Assembly (NCBI RefSeq): GCF_007988825.1
Contig: NZ_BJUW01000001.1
Location: forward strand, 186,001 to 250,000
DNA length: 64,000 nucleotides
Origin: Microbacterium aerolatum
GTDB lineage: Bacteria > Actinomycetota > Actinomycetes > Actinomycetales > Microbacteriaceae
Direction: 5' to 3'
The notes below the pieces were generated by a model. The model had not been told where the DNA came from, ran no database searches, and saw only the letters and a list, made by a program, of their open reading frames with translations. Positions 7,846 through 16,918 of this stretch are shown here, piece by piece. The position numbers and the translations under genes are program-made. The stretch's first letter is position 1; each line of letters opens with the position of its first letter.

Positions 7846-8322
7846 TCAGGCGTCGACGCCGAGCGTCTTGCGGAGCCGGGCGACGTGTCCGGTGGCCTTC
7901 ACGTTGTACTGCGCCACCGTGATCACACCCTGCTCGTCGAGGACGAACGTGGAGCGGATGACGCCCTCGACCACCTTGCCGTAGTTCATCTTCTCGCCCC
8001 ACACGCCGTAGGCGCTGTGCACGGCGTGATCGGGGTCGCTGAGCAGCGGGAAGGTGAGACCATCACGGTCGCGGAACTTCGCGAGCTTCGACGGCTCGTC
8101 GCGCGAGACGCCGACGACGCGGTAGCCGGCGCCCTCGAGCGAAGCGATGCTGTCGCGGAAGTCGCACGCCTGCGTGGTGCACCCCGGCGTCATCGCCGCT
8201 GGGTAGAAGTACAGCACGGTCTTCTGCCCTCGCAGATCCGCCAGCGTCACCGGCGTTCCATCCTGGTCGAGCAGCGAGAAATCAGGGGCGGGGGTACCGG
8301 GTTCCAGTCGCAGGTTCGTCAC
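7846..8322 (-). CDS. bcp: Thioredoxin-dependent thiol peroxidase (Bcp/PrxQ)
   Basis: A 158-residue peroxiredoxin of the AhpC/TSA superfamily that reduces hydrogen peroxide and organic peroxides with thioredoxin. The peroxidatic cysteine is C48 in YPAAMTPGCTTQACDFRD. The resolving cysteine of the PrxQ type is C53, five residues on. The family is usually about 155 residues, so the protein is complete. The GTG start at 8322 has TAGGCT 6 bases upstream on the minus strand. The gene is downstream of rsgA, separated by 19 bases from its stop. Confidence 0.93.
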   Translation of the reverse strand: MTNLRLEPGTPAPDFSLLDQDGTPVTLADLRGQKTVLYFYPAAMTPGCTTQACDFRDSIASLEGAGYRVVGVSRDEPSKLAKFRDRDGLTFPLLSDPDHAVHSAYGVWGEKMNYGKVVEGVIRSTFVLDEQGVITVAQYNVKATGHVARLRKTLGVDA

Positions 8323-8341
8323 CCCACCAGCCTACTTGCCG

Positions 8342-9409
8342 CTACCTGTCGGCGGAGTTCTGCTTGTCGGCGAAGGTCTGCAGCAGACGCTGCAGCGAAT
8401 CCAGACGCGCGAGTTCGGCGGCATTGAGATCACCGGCCTGAGCCGCCTCGATCAGCGCGCAGTCCGGCGCATCGGCCAGATGCGTGCAGCCGCGCGGACA
8501 GCTCTCCGCTATCTCTGCGAGCTCTGTGAATGCGGCGAGGATGTTCGCCGGATCCACATGCCCCAGGCCGAAGGAGCGCACCCCTGGGGTGTCGATGACC
8601 CAGCCGGTGCCGTGCGCGTTCTCGTAGCGGAGCGAGACGGTCGAGGACGAGGTGTGGCGCCCGCGTCCGGTCACCTGGTTCACGTGCCCGGTCGCCCGTC
8701 CCGCGGAGGGGACGAGCTCGTTGACGAGGGTCGACTTGCCGACGCCGGAGTGCCCCACGAACACGGTCGAGTGTCCGACGAGTGCGTCGCCGATCTCGTC
8801 GGTGGGCATCTCGTCCTGCGCGCTGGTGAACACCTGCAGGTCGAGTCCGTCGAAGTGCGCCAGGAAGGGAGCCGGGTCGGCGAGGTCGGTCTTGGTGACG
8901 ACGAGAAGCGGGCGGATGCCGGCATCCAGAGCCGCCACCAGGTAGCGGTCGACGAGGCGGGGGCGCGGCTCAGGATCGGCGGCCGCGACGACGACGAGCA
9001 TCTGATCGGCGTTCGCGACGATCACGCGTTCCACCTGGTCGGTGTCATCGGCGCTCCGACGCAACAGCGAGGTGCGCGGGGTGATGCCGACGATCCTGGC
9101 GAGGGTGCCCTCGGCGCCCGAGGTGTCGCCGACGACCCTGACCTGGTCGCCGGTGACGATGGGCGTGCGGCGCAGCTCGCGCGCACGCGTGGTGGTGATG
9201 ATGCGCTCGTCGTCCGCGCCCTCGTCCAGCATCACGCTGTATCGGCCGCGGTCGACGCCGAGCACCCTGCCGACCTCGGCGTCCTCGTGCGCGGGGCGCC
9301 GCTTGGTGCGGGGGCGGTTCGCCTTGGGGTTCGGGCGGGCCCGGATGCTGCTCTCGTCGAACTCCTCGAACTCGTCGTCGAGGTCGTCGTCCGGGTCGAG
9401 CCAGCTCAC
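8342..9409 (-). CDS. rsgA: Ribosome small subunit-dependent GTPase A
   Basis: A 355-residue circularly permuted GTPase that checks late 30S subunit assembly. An OB-fold lies at about residues 45-120. The G motifs then come in permuted order: G4 TKTD (172-175), G1 GHSGVGKS (219-226) and G3 DTPG (273-276). The C-terminal zinc knuckle reads CPRGCTHLADAPDC. The N-terminus has an extra acidic stretch (DPDDDLDDEFEEFDESS) and then a basic one. The GTG start overlaps the aroA stop (GTGA), the same aroA-rsgA order as in mycobacteria, and indicates coupled translation. Confidence 0.95.
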   Translation of the reverse strand: MSWLDPDDDLDDEFEEFDESSIRARPNPKANRPRTKRRPAHEDAEVGRVLGVDRGRYSVMLDEGADDERIITTTRARELRRTPIVTGDQVRVVGDTSGAEGTLARIVGITPRTSLLRRSADDTDQVERVIVANADQMLVVVAAADPEPRPRLVDRYLVAALDAGIRPLLVVTKTDLADPAPFLAHFDGLDLQVFTSAQDEMPTDEIGDALVGHSTVFVGHSGVGKSTLVNELVPSAGRATGHVNQVTGRGRHTSSSTVSLRYENAHGTGWVIDTPGVRSFGLGHVDPANILAAFTELAEIAESCPRGCTHLADAPDCALIEAAQAGDLNAAELARLDSLQRLLQTFADKQNSADR

Positions 9410-10761
9410 GCGCCGGTGCCTCCCACCACGGTGTCCGACGCAGCGGTGCCGTCCAGCATCCGCTCCCAGAGCCGGGTGAACTCGGGCAGGGTCTTGGCCG
9501 TCGTGCCGATGTCGTCGATCACGACACCTGGCACACCCAGACCGATCAGCGCACCCGTGGTCGCGATCCGGTGGTCGTGGTGCGCCGCCCAGGCCCCGCC
9601 GTGCAGCGGGCGGGGGATCACTCGCAGCCCGTCGGAGAGCTCCTCGACCTCGCCGCCGAGAGCGGTGAGGTTGCCGATCAGCGCGGCGATGCGGTCGGTC
9701 TCGTGCATGCGGATGTGCCCGATGCCGCGGATCGTCGTCGGGGCGTCGGCGAAGGCGGCGAGCCCCACGATGGTGGGGGAGAGCTCGCTCGCGGCGGACA
9801 GGTCAAGGTCGAGGCCGCGGATGCCGTCGCCTGCGCGCACGGTCATGGTGCCGCTGTGCCGGCCGACGTGCGCGCCCATCGCCTGGAGGATGTCGGGCAG
9901 CAGCGCGCCGGGCTGAGTGGAGTGCAGCGGCCAGCCCGTGATCGAGACCTCGCCGCCGGTGACCATCGCCGCGGCCAGGAACGGTGCGGCGTTGGACAGA
10001 TCGGGCTCGATCGCGATCTCCTTGGCGCGGGGGACGCCGCCCTCCACCAGCCACTCGCCGGTCGCCGGCCGCTCGATGCGGATGCCGCGACGGCTCAGCG
10101 ACTCGATGGTCATGTCGATGTGCGGCAGGCTCGGCAGGTGGTCGCCGGTGTGCACGAGGTGCAGGCCGACGTCGAACCGGGGAGCGGCCAGCAGGAGACC
10201 GGAGACGAACTGACTCGATGCCGATGCGTCGATCTCGATGCGCCCGCCGCGGATGCGGCCATGACCGCGGATCGTGAACGGCAGCGACCAGGTGCCCTCG
10301 TCGTCGATGTCGACGCCGAGGTCGCGCAGGGCGGTGATCATGGCCCCCATCGGGCGGTGCAGCGCACTCTCGTCGGCGGTCAGGTGCACGTCCTCCGCGG
10401 CGAGTCCGGCCAGTGGCGCGATGAACCGCATCACGGTGCCGGCCTGGCCGCAGTCGATCGTGGCGTCGCCGCGCAGCGGGGCCGGCGTCACGACGAGGTC
10501 GGGACCGAACTCGCCGTCGCCGTCGGACTCCTCGATTCCGATGCCGAGGGCGCGGAGCGCTTCGATCATGCGGCGGGAGTCATCCGAGTGCAGCGGAGCG
10601 ATCAGACGGCCGGGGCCGTCGGCGATCGCAGCGATCATCAGCTCGCGGTTGGTGAGTGACTTCGAGCCCGGAATGGTCAGCGTCGAGTGCACAGCGCCGG
10701 CGGCTGCGGGCGCTGTGTAGGCGCCCGTGGCAGGAGAAGGGGAATACGTCGTGTCGCTCAT
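9406..10761 (-). CDS. aroA: 3-phosphoshikimate 1-carboxyvinyltransferase (EPSP synthase)
   Basis: EPSP synthase catalyses the sixth step of the shikimate pathway, adding phosphoenolpyruvate to shikimate-3-phosphate. This one has 451 residues with the two inside-out alpha/beta barrels. Motifs seen are the PEP/S3P-binding lysine in [32 protein letters not shown] (the P-loop of the active site) and [12 protein letters not shown] near the C-terminus. I start it at the ATG at 10761 because TAAGGT lies 8 bases upstream. The in-frame ATG-like codons further upstream would run through the sigR promoter region. It is divergent from sigR. Confidence 0.94.
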   Translation of the reverse strand: MSDTTYSPSPATGAYTAPAAAGAVHSTLTIPGSKSLTNRELMIAAIADGPGRLIAPLHSDDSRRMIEALRALGIGIEESDGDGEFGPDLVVTPAPLRGDATIDCGQAGTVMRFIAPLAGLAAEDVHLTADESALHRPMGAMITALRDLGVDIDDEGTWSLPFTIRGHGRIRGGRIEIDASASSQFVSGLLLAAPRFDVGLHLVHTGDHLPSLPHIDMTIESLSRRGIRIERPATGEWLVEGGVPRAKEIAIEPDLSNAAPFLAAAMVTGGEVSITGWPLHSTQPGALLPDILQAMGAHVGRHSGTMTVRAGDGIRGLDLDLSAASELSPTIVGLAAFADAPTTIRGIGHIRMHETDRIAALIGNLTALGGEVEELSDGLRVIPRPLHGGAWAAHHDHRIATTGALIGLGVPGVVIDDIGTTAKTLPEFTRLWERMLDGTAASDTVVGGTGA

Positions 10762-10769
10762 CGGTTCCA

Positions 10770-10775
10770 ACCTTA
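10770..10775 (-). promoter_or_regulatory. -10 hexamer TAAGGT of aroA
   Basis: TAAGGT reads on the minus strand, 8 bases before the aroA ATG. No Shine-Dalgarno is visible. It sets the aroA start. Confidence 0.5.
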
Positions 10776-10800
10776 GTGAATGGCCCCGAGAACGCTGAGG

Positions 10801-10865
10801 GAGGAGAGGCGATGATCGCGACGCTGGAACGTCGGTTGGAAGACGTCGTCGGCCTAGACTGGCCG
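10801..10865 (+). promoter_or_regulatory. sigR control region: upstream in-frame start plus promoter elements
   Basis: A strong GAGGAGAGG Shine-Dalgarno (10801-10809) precedes an ATG at 10812 that is in frame with sigR and would add 18 residues ([18 protein letters not shown]). Inside this extension lie GGAAC (10826-10830) and CGTC (10847-10850), separated by 16 bases. That resembles an autoregulatory SigR/SigH -35/-10 pair with one mismatch. TAGACT (10855-10860) lies 5-8 bases before the twin ATGs at 10866 and 10869. Two promoters and two protein forms are possible. Confidence 0.45.
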
Positions 10866-11474
10866 ATGATGGATGACACGACACCTGCAGACGCCACAGG
10901 CGCCGCTCAGCGCGAGTTCGAGGAACAGGCGATCCCCTTCATGGATCAGCTGTACGCGGCGGCCATGCGCATGACGCGCAACCCCGCCGACGCATCCGAT
11001 CTCGTACAGGAGACGTTCGTCAAGGCGTTCGCGTCATGGTCGTCATTCACGCAGGGCACGAACCTCAAGGCGTGGCTGTACCGCATCCTGACCAACACGT
11101 ACATCAACATCTACCGCAAGAAGCAGCGGGAGCCGTTCCAGGGCACGATCGACGAGCTCGAGGACTGGCAGATGGGCGGTGCGGAATCGACCACGGCCAC
11201 GCACGGCCGCTCGGCGGAGGCCGAGGCGATCGACCGGATGCCGGCATCCGTCGTGAAGGACGCCCTGCAGCAGGTTCCTGAGGACTTCCGGCTCGCCGTC
11301 TATCTGGCGGACGTCGAGGGCTTCGCCTATCAGGAGATCGCCGACATCATGAAGACCCCCATCGGCACCGTGATGAGCCGTCTGCACCGTGGCAGGCGGA
11401 TGCTGCGGGAGCTGCTGGCAGATTACGCCGCGGAACGGGGAATCACCGCGGCCACCACGAGGAGCAAGAAATGA
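10866..11474 (+). CDS. sigR: ECF sigma factor SigR/SigH (thiol-oxidative stress)
   Basis: A 202-residue group 4 sigma factor close to Streptomyces SigR and mycobacterial SigH, which turn on thioredoxin, mycothiol and proteolysis genes under disulfide stress. Region 2 includes [22 protein letters not shown] and [24 protein letters not shown]. Region 4 includes [30 protein letters not shown] helices and [16 protein letters not shown] (recognition helix). The ATG at 10866 leaves about 20 residues before region 2, like Streptomyces SigR. An 18-residue longer form from 10812 is possible. The stop overlaps the rsrA start by ATGA. Confidence 0.92.
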   Translation: MMDDTTPADATGAAQREFEEQAIPFMDQLYAAAMRMTRNPADASDLVQETFVKAFASWSSFTQGTNLKAWLYRILTNTYINIYRKKQREPFQGTIDELEDWQMGGAESTTATHGRSAEAEAIDRMPASVVKDALQQVPEDFRLAVYLADVEGFAYQEIADIMKTPIGTVMSRLHRGRRMLRELLADYAAERGITAATTRSKK

Positions 11475-11716
11475 CCGATTGTGGCTGCGACAAGGCCCGT
11501 CAGGATCTGGAGGAGTACCTCCGCAACGAGGTGTGCAAGACCGAGCACGCGCAGATCCGTGAGCACATCGAGAACTGCCCGTCCTGCCAGGGGGAGGCGC
11601 TCGTCGCCAGCACCCTGACCGAGGTCGTGGCGCGCGCATGCAAGGAGACCGCTCCCGAGGAGCTGCGCGACCAGGTGCTCGCCAAGCTCCGGGCCGCGCA
11701 GGTCGCAGCGCACTGA
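11471..11716 (+). CDS. rsrA: Mycothiol-system zinc anti-sigma factor RsrA
   Basis: An 81-residue ZAS-family anti-sigma factor. It holds SigR inactive until its zinc-bound cysteines are oxidised. The zinc ligands are visible as H32-x3-C36-x2-C39 ([10 protein letters not shown]), with an N-terminal cysteine pair (C4, C6) supplying the fourth ligand and C22 extra. It is coupled to sigR by a 4-base overlap, so sigma factor and inhibitor are made in step. Length and motif match the family. Confidence 0.94.
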   Translation: MTDCGCDKARQDLEEYLRNEVCKTEHAQIREHIENCPSCQGEALVASTLTEVVARACKETAPEELRDQVLAKLRAAQVAAH

Positions 11717-11748
11717 CCCGCGTCGGCGCGCTCCCATAGGCTGGGACG

Positions 11749-13041
11749 ATGACCGACGCACGCCGCACCCCCGTCGACCCCTCATCCGCCGAGCGCCTGG
11801 CAGGCCAGGACCTGACCTACCGGCTCATCGACACAGGGTCGGATGCCGACACCGAGGCGTTCCTGCGTGCGGACGCGCGCGGCTTCCTCGGCGAGGAGCC
11901 GGCGGCCGATGTCGTCGCGGCCGATCGTGCGGGGATACGGGACCGGCGCAACGTCGGGGTGTTCGAGGCCGGTGCGGCCGTCGGCACCTGGCCAGTCGCG
12001 ACCGTGAACTCCTGGGTCGCCCCGCTGACCGTTCCCGGCGGCGAGGTCGACATGTGGGCGATCAGCTCCGTCACGGTGTCCGGCACGCACCGCAGGCGCG
12101 GCATCGCGCGTGCCCTGCTCGAGGGCGAGCTGCGGGCCGCTGCATCCGCCGGCGTTCCCGTCGCAGGTCTCACGGTGTCGGAGGCCACGATCTACGGCCG
12201 TTACGGCTTCGCATCCGCCGTGCCCGTCGCGAAGATGACGATCGACACGCGACGTGCGGGGTGGGCGGCGCCGTCGCCCGCCGGTCGCGTCGAGTACCTC
12301 GAGAAGGAAGCACTGAAATCCACCCTCGCCGCAGTGCACGAGGTCGAGCGAACCCAGCGCGCAGGGCAGATCGCGGGGTGGGACCTGCGCTGGGGCCGGA
12401 TGACCGGCGTCGCGCCGGGCAACTCGTCCGCGGCGAAGGTGCGCGGCGTCCGCTATCTCGACGAGCACGGGAACGTGCGCGGGGTGATGGTGTACACGCT
12501 GAACGACATCCCGGGCGCCTTCCGCTCGGAGATGGCGATCTCGCTGCTGTCGACGGTCACCGCCGATGCGTTGACGGCCCTGTGGGCGTTCGCGCTGCAG
12601 CACGATCTCGTCGACAGGGTGACCGCAGACCTGCGTCCCATCGACGACCCGCTGCCGTGGCTGGTCGCTGATCGCCGCGGGGTCGAGGTCATGGTGCACG
12701 ATCACGGCTGGCTGCGCATCCTCGACATCCAGGCCGCGCTGTCGGCGCGCACCTACCGCGCGCCGCTGGACATCGTGCTGCGCGTGGACGATGCACTGGA
12801 GTTCGCCGCAGGGTCGTGGCGCCTGACCGTCACCGACGGCTCGGCTGCGGTCACGCCGGTGGAGTCGGGCGCGGCGGACGTCGTTCTCGACATCGGCGCG
12901 CTCTCGGCGATCTACGTCGGCGGCGTCAGCGCCGTTCAGCTGCGCGCCGCAGGACGGCTGGATGCCACGGCAGAGGTCGCGGCATCCATCGACGACGCGT
13001 TCCGGGCAGCTCAGGCTCCCGTCCTCGGCATCTGGTACTGA
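11749..13041 (+). CDS. eis: Eis-family GNAT N-acetyltransferase
   Basis: A 430-residue protein of the Enhanced Intracellular Survival family: two tandem GNAT-like domains and a C-terminal sterol-carrier-protein-like domain. Family members form hexamers and acetylate several amines of aminoglycosides or protein lysines. The first GNAT domain has the acetyl-CoA-binding V-x-x-x-x-R-R-x-G loop in SSVTVSGTHRRRGIARALL. The conserved tyrosine of the first domain appears in TIYGRYGFASAV. The usual terminal active-site carboxylate is here at a WY C-terminus. TAGGCT lies 6 bases before the ATG. It is convergent with kgd. The natural substrate is unknown. Confidence 0.85.
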   Translation: MTDARRTPVDPSSAERLAGQDLTYRLIDTGSDADTEAFLRADARGFLGEEPAADVVAADRAGIRDRRNVGVFEAGAAVGTWPVATVNSWVAPLTVPGGEVDMWAISSVTVSGTHRRRGIARALLEGELRAAASAGVPVAGLTVSEATIYGRYGFASAVPVAKMTIDTRRAGWAAPSPAGRVEYLEKEALKSTLAAVHEVERTQRAGQIAGWDLRWGRMTGVAPGNSSAAKVRGVRYLDEHGNVRGVMVYTLNDIPGAFRSEMAISLLSTVTADALTALWAFALQHDLVDRVTADLRPIDDPLPWLVADRRGVEVMVHDHGWLRILDIQAALSARTYRAPLDIVLRVDDALEFAAGSWRLTVTDGSAAVTPVESGAADVVLDIGALSAIYVGGVSAVQLRAAGRLDATAEVAASIDDAFRAAQAPVLGIWY

Positions 13042-13077
13042 GCACTACCGGACACCGAGGACGGGGCGCCCGGGCGC
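13021..13077. terminator. Candidate bidirectional terminator between eis and kgd
   Basis: GTCCTCGG (13021-13028) pairs with CCGAGGAC (13055-13062), with a GGTA/TACC inner pair, and overlaps the eis stop. A perfect GCGCCCGGGCGC palindrome follows at 13066-13077, just before the kgd stop. Neither has a T-run. Confidence 0.4.
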
Positions 13078-16000
13078 TCAGCCCAGGGTGAGTGCGCGCG
13101 CCAGGAGGTCGGCCTGCTCGATGGCGTGGACCTTCGACGAGCCCGTCGCCGGCGACGCGGACGCCGCGCGTGCGACGACGCGGAAGCCGCGCTCGCGGAC
13201 CTTGTCGAACTCGAGGGCCAGGAACGGCCAGGCGCCCTGGTTCTCAGGCTCGTCCTGTACCCAGAACAGCTCGGCGTTCGGGTAGGAGTCCGTGATCTTC
13301 TTCAACGCGTCCATCGGCGTCGGGTAGAGCTGCTCGAGGCGCACGAGGGCGATCTCGGGGTTCGGGTTCTTGTCGAGCTCGCTGCGCAGGTCCCAGTGGA
13401 TCTTGCCGGAGTGCACGAGGACGCGCTTGACGGCATCCCGGGTCAGCCCGCGGTCGTCGTCCAGCGCCGGCTCGAACCGGCCCCGAGTGAAGTCCTCGAC
13501 GCTGCTGGTGGCGCCGCGCAGACGCAGCATGGCCTTCGGCGTGAAGACGATGAGCGGCTTGCGCGGGCGGGCGTACGCCTGGCGGCGAAGCAGGTGGAAG
13601 TGCGATGCCGGAGTGGACGGCCGTGCAACGATCATGTTGTCCTGCGCGCACAGCTGCAGGAAGCGCTCGATGCGGGCCGACGAGTGGTCCGGTCCCTGTC
13701 CCTCGTAGCCGTGGGGGAGCAGGAGCGTGACGCTGGAGTGCTGCCCCCACTTCTGCTCGGCCGACGAGATGTACTCGTCGATCACGGCCTGCGCGGTGTT
13801 GGCGAAGTCGCCGAACTGCGCCTCCCACAGCACCAGCGCCTCAGGAGCCTCGACCGAGTAGCCGTACTCGTAGCCCATCGCGGCGTACTCGCTCAGCAGC
13901 GAGTCGTAGATGAAGAAGCGGCCCTGGTTATCGGACAGGTTCGACAGCGGCAGCCATTCCTGGCCGTTCGCGCGATCGTGCAGCACGGCGTGACGCTGCA
14001 CGAACGTGCCGCGGCGAGAGTCCTGGCCGGCCAGGCGCACCGTGGTGCCCTCGACGAGCAACGAGCCGAATGCGAGCAGCTCGCCGAAGCCCCAGTCGAT
14101 GTTGCCCGTGCGGGTCATCTCGACGCGCTTGTCCAGCAGCTGCTGGATCTTCGGGTGCACCGAGAAGCCCTCGGGCTTGTTCGCGAACGCCTCGCCGATG
14201 AGCGAGACGACCTCGGAGGAGATACCGGTGATATCCGGTTCGCCGACGGTCTCGTCGACGGCGGGAAGGTCCGGGGCGATCGGCGTGGCGCCGGTCTCGG
14301 CCGCATGCGTCTCGGCGAAGGCGATCTCGAGACGGTTCTGGAAGTCTTCCTTCGCCTGGGCGTACTCCTCCTCGGTGATGTCGCCGCGGCCGACGAGCGC
14401 CTCGGTGTACAGCTTGCGGACCGAGCGCTTGGCCTGGATCAGGTCGGTCATCAGCGGCTGCGTCATCGACGGGTCGTCGCCCTCGTTGTGACCGCGGCGG
14501 CGGTAGCAGACCAGATCGATCACGACGTCGCGGTGGAAGCGCTCGCGGTACTCGAAGGCGAGCTGTGCGACGTGGATGACCGACTCGGGGTCATCGCCGT
14601 TCACATGGAAGATCGGCGCCTGGATCGTCTTGGCGACGTCGGTCGCGTATACGGAGGTGCGGGCATCCGTCGGCGTCGTGGTGAAACCGACCTGGTTGTT
14701 CACGACGACGTGGACCGTGCCACCGGTGCGGTAGCCGCGCAGCTGGGACATCTGCATGGTCTCGACGACCACACCCTGTCCTGCGAACGCGGCGTCGCCG
14801 TGCACGAGGATCGGCAGCCAGGAGAACGTGCCGATGGGCTTGCGGTCCTGCTTGGCGCGGACGATGCCCTCCAGGACGCCGTCGACGGTCTCGAGGTGCG
14901 ACGGGTTGGCTGCGAGGTACACGGGCAGCTCGGACTTGTCGTCGGCGACGAAGGTGCCTGCGGTGCCGAGGTGGTACTTCACATCCCCTGAGCCGCGCTG
15001 GTTGCCGGGCATCTGCGTGCCCTCGAACTCGCGGAACACCTGTCCGTAGGTCTTGCCGGCGATGTTGGTGAGCACGTTGAGGCGGCCGCGGTGGGCCATG
15101 CCGATCGCGGCGCCGTCGAGGCCCGCGGTGGCTGCACCCTGGAGGATCTCGTCGAGCAGCGGGATCAGCGACTCGCCGCCCTCGAGGGAGAAGCGCTTCT
15201 GCCCGACGAACTTCGTCTGCAGGAAGGTCTCGAACGCCTCGGCCTCGTTGAGCTTGCGGAGCACCCGGAGCTGCTCGTCGTGGCCCGGCTTCTGGTACTT
15301 GACCTCGACCTTCTCCTGGAACCACCGGCGCTGCTCTGGGTCCTGGATGTGCATGTACTCGATGCCAAGGGTGCGGCAGTACGAATCGCGCAGCACGCCG
15401 AGGATGTCGCGCAGCTTCATGACGCGCTTGCCGCCGAAGCCGCCGGTGACGAACTCGCGGTCCAGGTCCCAGAAGGTGAGGCCGTGGCTCTCGATCTCGA
15501 GGTCGGGGTGCGAGCGCTGCACGTACTCGAGCGGGTCGATGTCGGCCATGAGGTGGCCGCGCACTCGGTAGGAGTTGATGAGCTCCTGCACCCGGGACTG
15601 CTTGTCGACGCGCTCGGCGAGGTCGACCGCGATGTCGGCGTTCCAGCGGATCGGCGCGTAGGGGATGCGCAGGGCCGCGAAGATCTCGTCGTAGAAGTCG
15701 CGCTGGCCGATGAGCAGCTCGTGCGCCTTCTTGAGGAACTCGCCGGAGCCTGCACCCTGGATGACGCGGTGGTCGTAGGTGCTGGTGAGGGTGATGGTCT
15801 TGCCGATGCCGAGCTCGGCGAGCGTCTTGGGGCTCGCGCCCTGGAACTCGGCGGGGTACTCGAGGGCGCCGGCGCCGATGATGCAGCCCTGGCCCTTCAT
15901 CAGGCGCGGCACCGAGTGCACGGTGCCGATGCCGCCGGGGTTCGTCAGCGACACGGTGGTGCCGGCGAAGTCGGCCGCGGTCAGCTTGTTGCCGCGGGCG

Positions 16001-16764
16001 CGCGTGACGAGGTCCTCGTAGGCGGCGAGGTATTCGGTGAACGTGAGGGTGTCGGCGTGCTTGATGCTCGGCACCATGAGGGCACGGGTGCCGTCGGGCT
16101 TGGGCAGGTCGATCGCGATGCCGAGGTTGACGTGGGCGGGAGCGACGACGGAGGGCTTGCCGTCGATCTCGGCGTAGTAGACGTTCTGGCTCGGGAACTC
16201 CTTGAGCGTCTGGATCAGCGCCCAGCCGATGAGGTGCGTGAAGCTGACCTTGCCGCCGCGCGAGCGGGCCATGTGGTTGTTGATGACGATGCGGTTGTCG
16301 ATCAGCAGCTTCGCCGGGATGGTGCGGACGCTCGTCGCGGTCGGGACTGTGAGCGACTGATCCATGTTCGCGGCGAGCGTCTTGGTCATGCCGCGCAGCG
16401 TCGTGACCTTGTCCTCGTCGGCCGCGGTCTCCTCGGCGGGCTTCGCCTTGGGAGCGGGCTTCGGCGCCTGGGCGGGGATCGGAGCCTGCTTGGCGGGCTT
16501 GGCCGTGGTCTTCGCCACCGGCTGAGAGCCGATCACCGGCACGGGCGCGGTGACGGGATGCTGGTCATTCGGTGCGCTCGCCGCGGGGGAGGCGTTCGCA
16601 GCGGGTGCGGCATCCGGCGTGTAGTTCTCGAGGATCGGCCACCACTCCTTGTCGACGGAGTTGCGATCGGCCTTGAACTGTTCGTACAGTTCGTCGACGA
16701 GCCAGGAATTGGCTCCGAAATCCCCGTCGTCCGAACCCCCGACGCCGGCTACCTGGTTGGCCAC
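13078..16764 (-). CDS. kgd: Multifunctional 2-oxoglutarate metabolism enzyme Kgd/OdhA
   Basis: A 1228-residue actinobacterial fusion of an E2-like succinyltransferase domain to a thiamine-diphosphate E1 2-oxoglutarate dehydrogenase. After a short N-terminal segment (ELYEQFKADRNSVDKEWW) comes a Pro/Ala-rich linker (about residues 50-110). The acyltransferase core follows (about 115-340, ending in STYDHRVIQGAGSGEF), then the E1 part with IGMAHRGRLNVL, HGDAAFAGQGVV and the ThDP/Mg motif region. There is no lipoyl domain, as expected; it uses lipoyl domains of the pyruvate dehydrogenase E2. It acts in the TCA cycle and is normally controlled by the FHA protein GarA/OdhI, not present here. The GTG start has an AAAGAGGG Shine-Dalgarno. 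Confidence 0.95.
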   Translation of the reverse strand: MANQVAGVGGSDDGDFGANSWLVDELYEQFKADRNSVDKEWWPILENYTPDAAPAANASPAASAPNDQHPVTAPVPVIGSQPVAKTTAKPAKQAPIPAQAPKPAPKAKPAEETAADEDKVTTLRGMTKTLAANMDQSLTVPTATSVRTIPAKLLIDNRIVINNHMARSRGGKVSFTHLIGWALIQTLKEFPSQNVYYAEIDGKPSVVAPAHVNLGIAIDLPKPDGTRALMVPSIKHADTLTFTEYLAAYEDLVTRARGNKLTAADFAGTTVSLTNPGGIGTVHSVPRLMKGQGCIIGAGALEYPAEFQGASPKTLAELGIGKTITLTSTYDHRVIQGAGSGEFLKKAHELLIGQRDFYDEIFAALRIPYAPIRWNADIAVDLAERVDKQSRVQELINSYRVRGHLMADIDPLEYVQRSHPDLEIESHGLTFWDLDREFVTGGFGGKRVMKLRDILGVLRDSYCRTLGIEYMHIQDPEQRRWFQEKVEVKYQKPGHDEQLRVLRKLNEAEAFETFLQTKFVGQKRFSLEGGESLIPLLDEILQGAATAGLDGAAIGMAHRGRLNVLTNIAGKTYGQVFREFEGTQMPGNQRGSGDVKYHLGTAGTFVADDKSELPVYLAANPSHLETVDGVLEGIVRAKQDRKPIGTFSWLPILVHGDAAFAGQGVVVETMQMSQLRGYRTGGTVHVVVNNQVGFTTTPTDARTSVYATDVAKTIQAPIFHVNGDDPESVIHVAQLAFEYRERFHRDVVIDLVCYRRRGHNEGDDPSMTQPLMTDLIQAKRSVRKLYTEALVGRGDITEEEYAQAKEDFQNRLEIAFAETHAAETGATPIAPDLPAVDETVGEPDITGISSEVVSLIGEAFANKPEGFSVHPKIQQLLDKRVEMTRTGNIDWGFGELLAFGSLLVEGTTVRLAGQDSRRGTFVQRHAVLHDRANGQEWLPLSNLSDNQGRFFIYDSLLSEYAAMGYEYGYSVEAPEALVLWEAQFGDFANTAQAVIDEYISSAEQKWGQHSSVTLLLPHGYEGQGPDHSSARIERFLQLCAQDNMIVARPSTPASHFHLLRRQAYARPRKPLIVFTPKAMLRLRGATSSVEDFTRGRFEPALDDDRGLTRDAVKRVLVHSGKIHWDLRSELDKNPNPEIALVRLEQLYPTPMDALKKITDSYPNAELFWVQDEPENQGAWPFLALEFDKVRERGFRVVARAASASPATGSSKVHAIEQADLLARALTLG

Positions 16765-16906
16765 GCGTTATCGCCCTCTTTCATCGCTGAAGTTTGTTCG
16801 CGCGCGAGTTCGGGAGGCTCCCGGGTTCGCGCGTCCGCCTTCTAGCCTAACGTGTTCAGGCACCCCGGAAGGTGACGTGACGCGCCCGAACCGCGGCGCG
16901 AAAAGC

Positions 16907-16912
16907 TACCGT
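16907..16912 (+). promoter_or_regulatory. -10 hexamer TACCGT of guaB1
   Basis: The hexamer sits 6 bases before the guaB1 ATG at 16919 with no Shine-Dalgarno. It supports a leaderless start. Confidence 0.5.
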
Positions 16913-16918
16913 GGAACC

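Noticed and set aside
13126..14991. Long open frame on the plus strand opposite kgd (and similar long frames opposite metX/metY, the binding protein and the aminotransferase)
   Set aside because: These arise from high GC content. The minus-strand frames give clear enzyme motifs and the antisense products have no domain structure and a composition typical of shadow frames.
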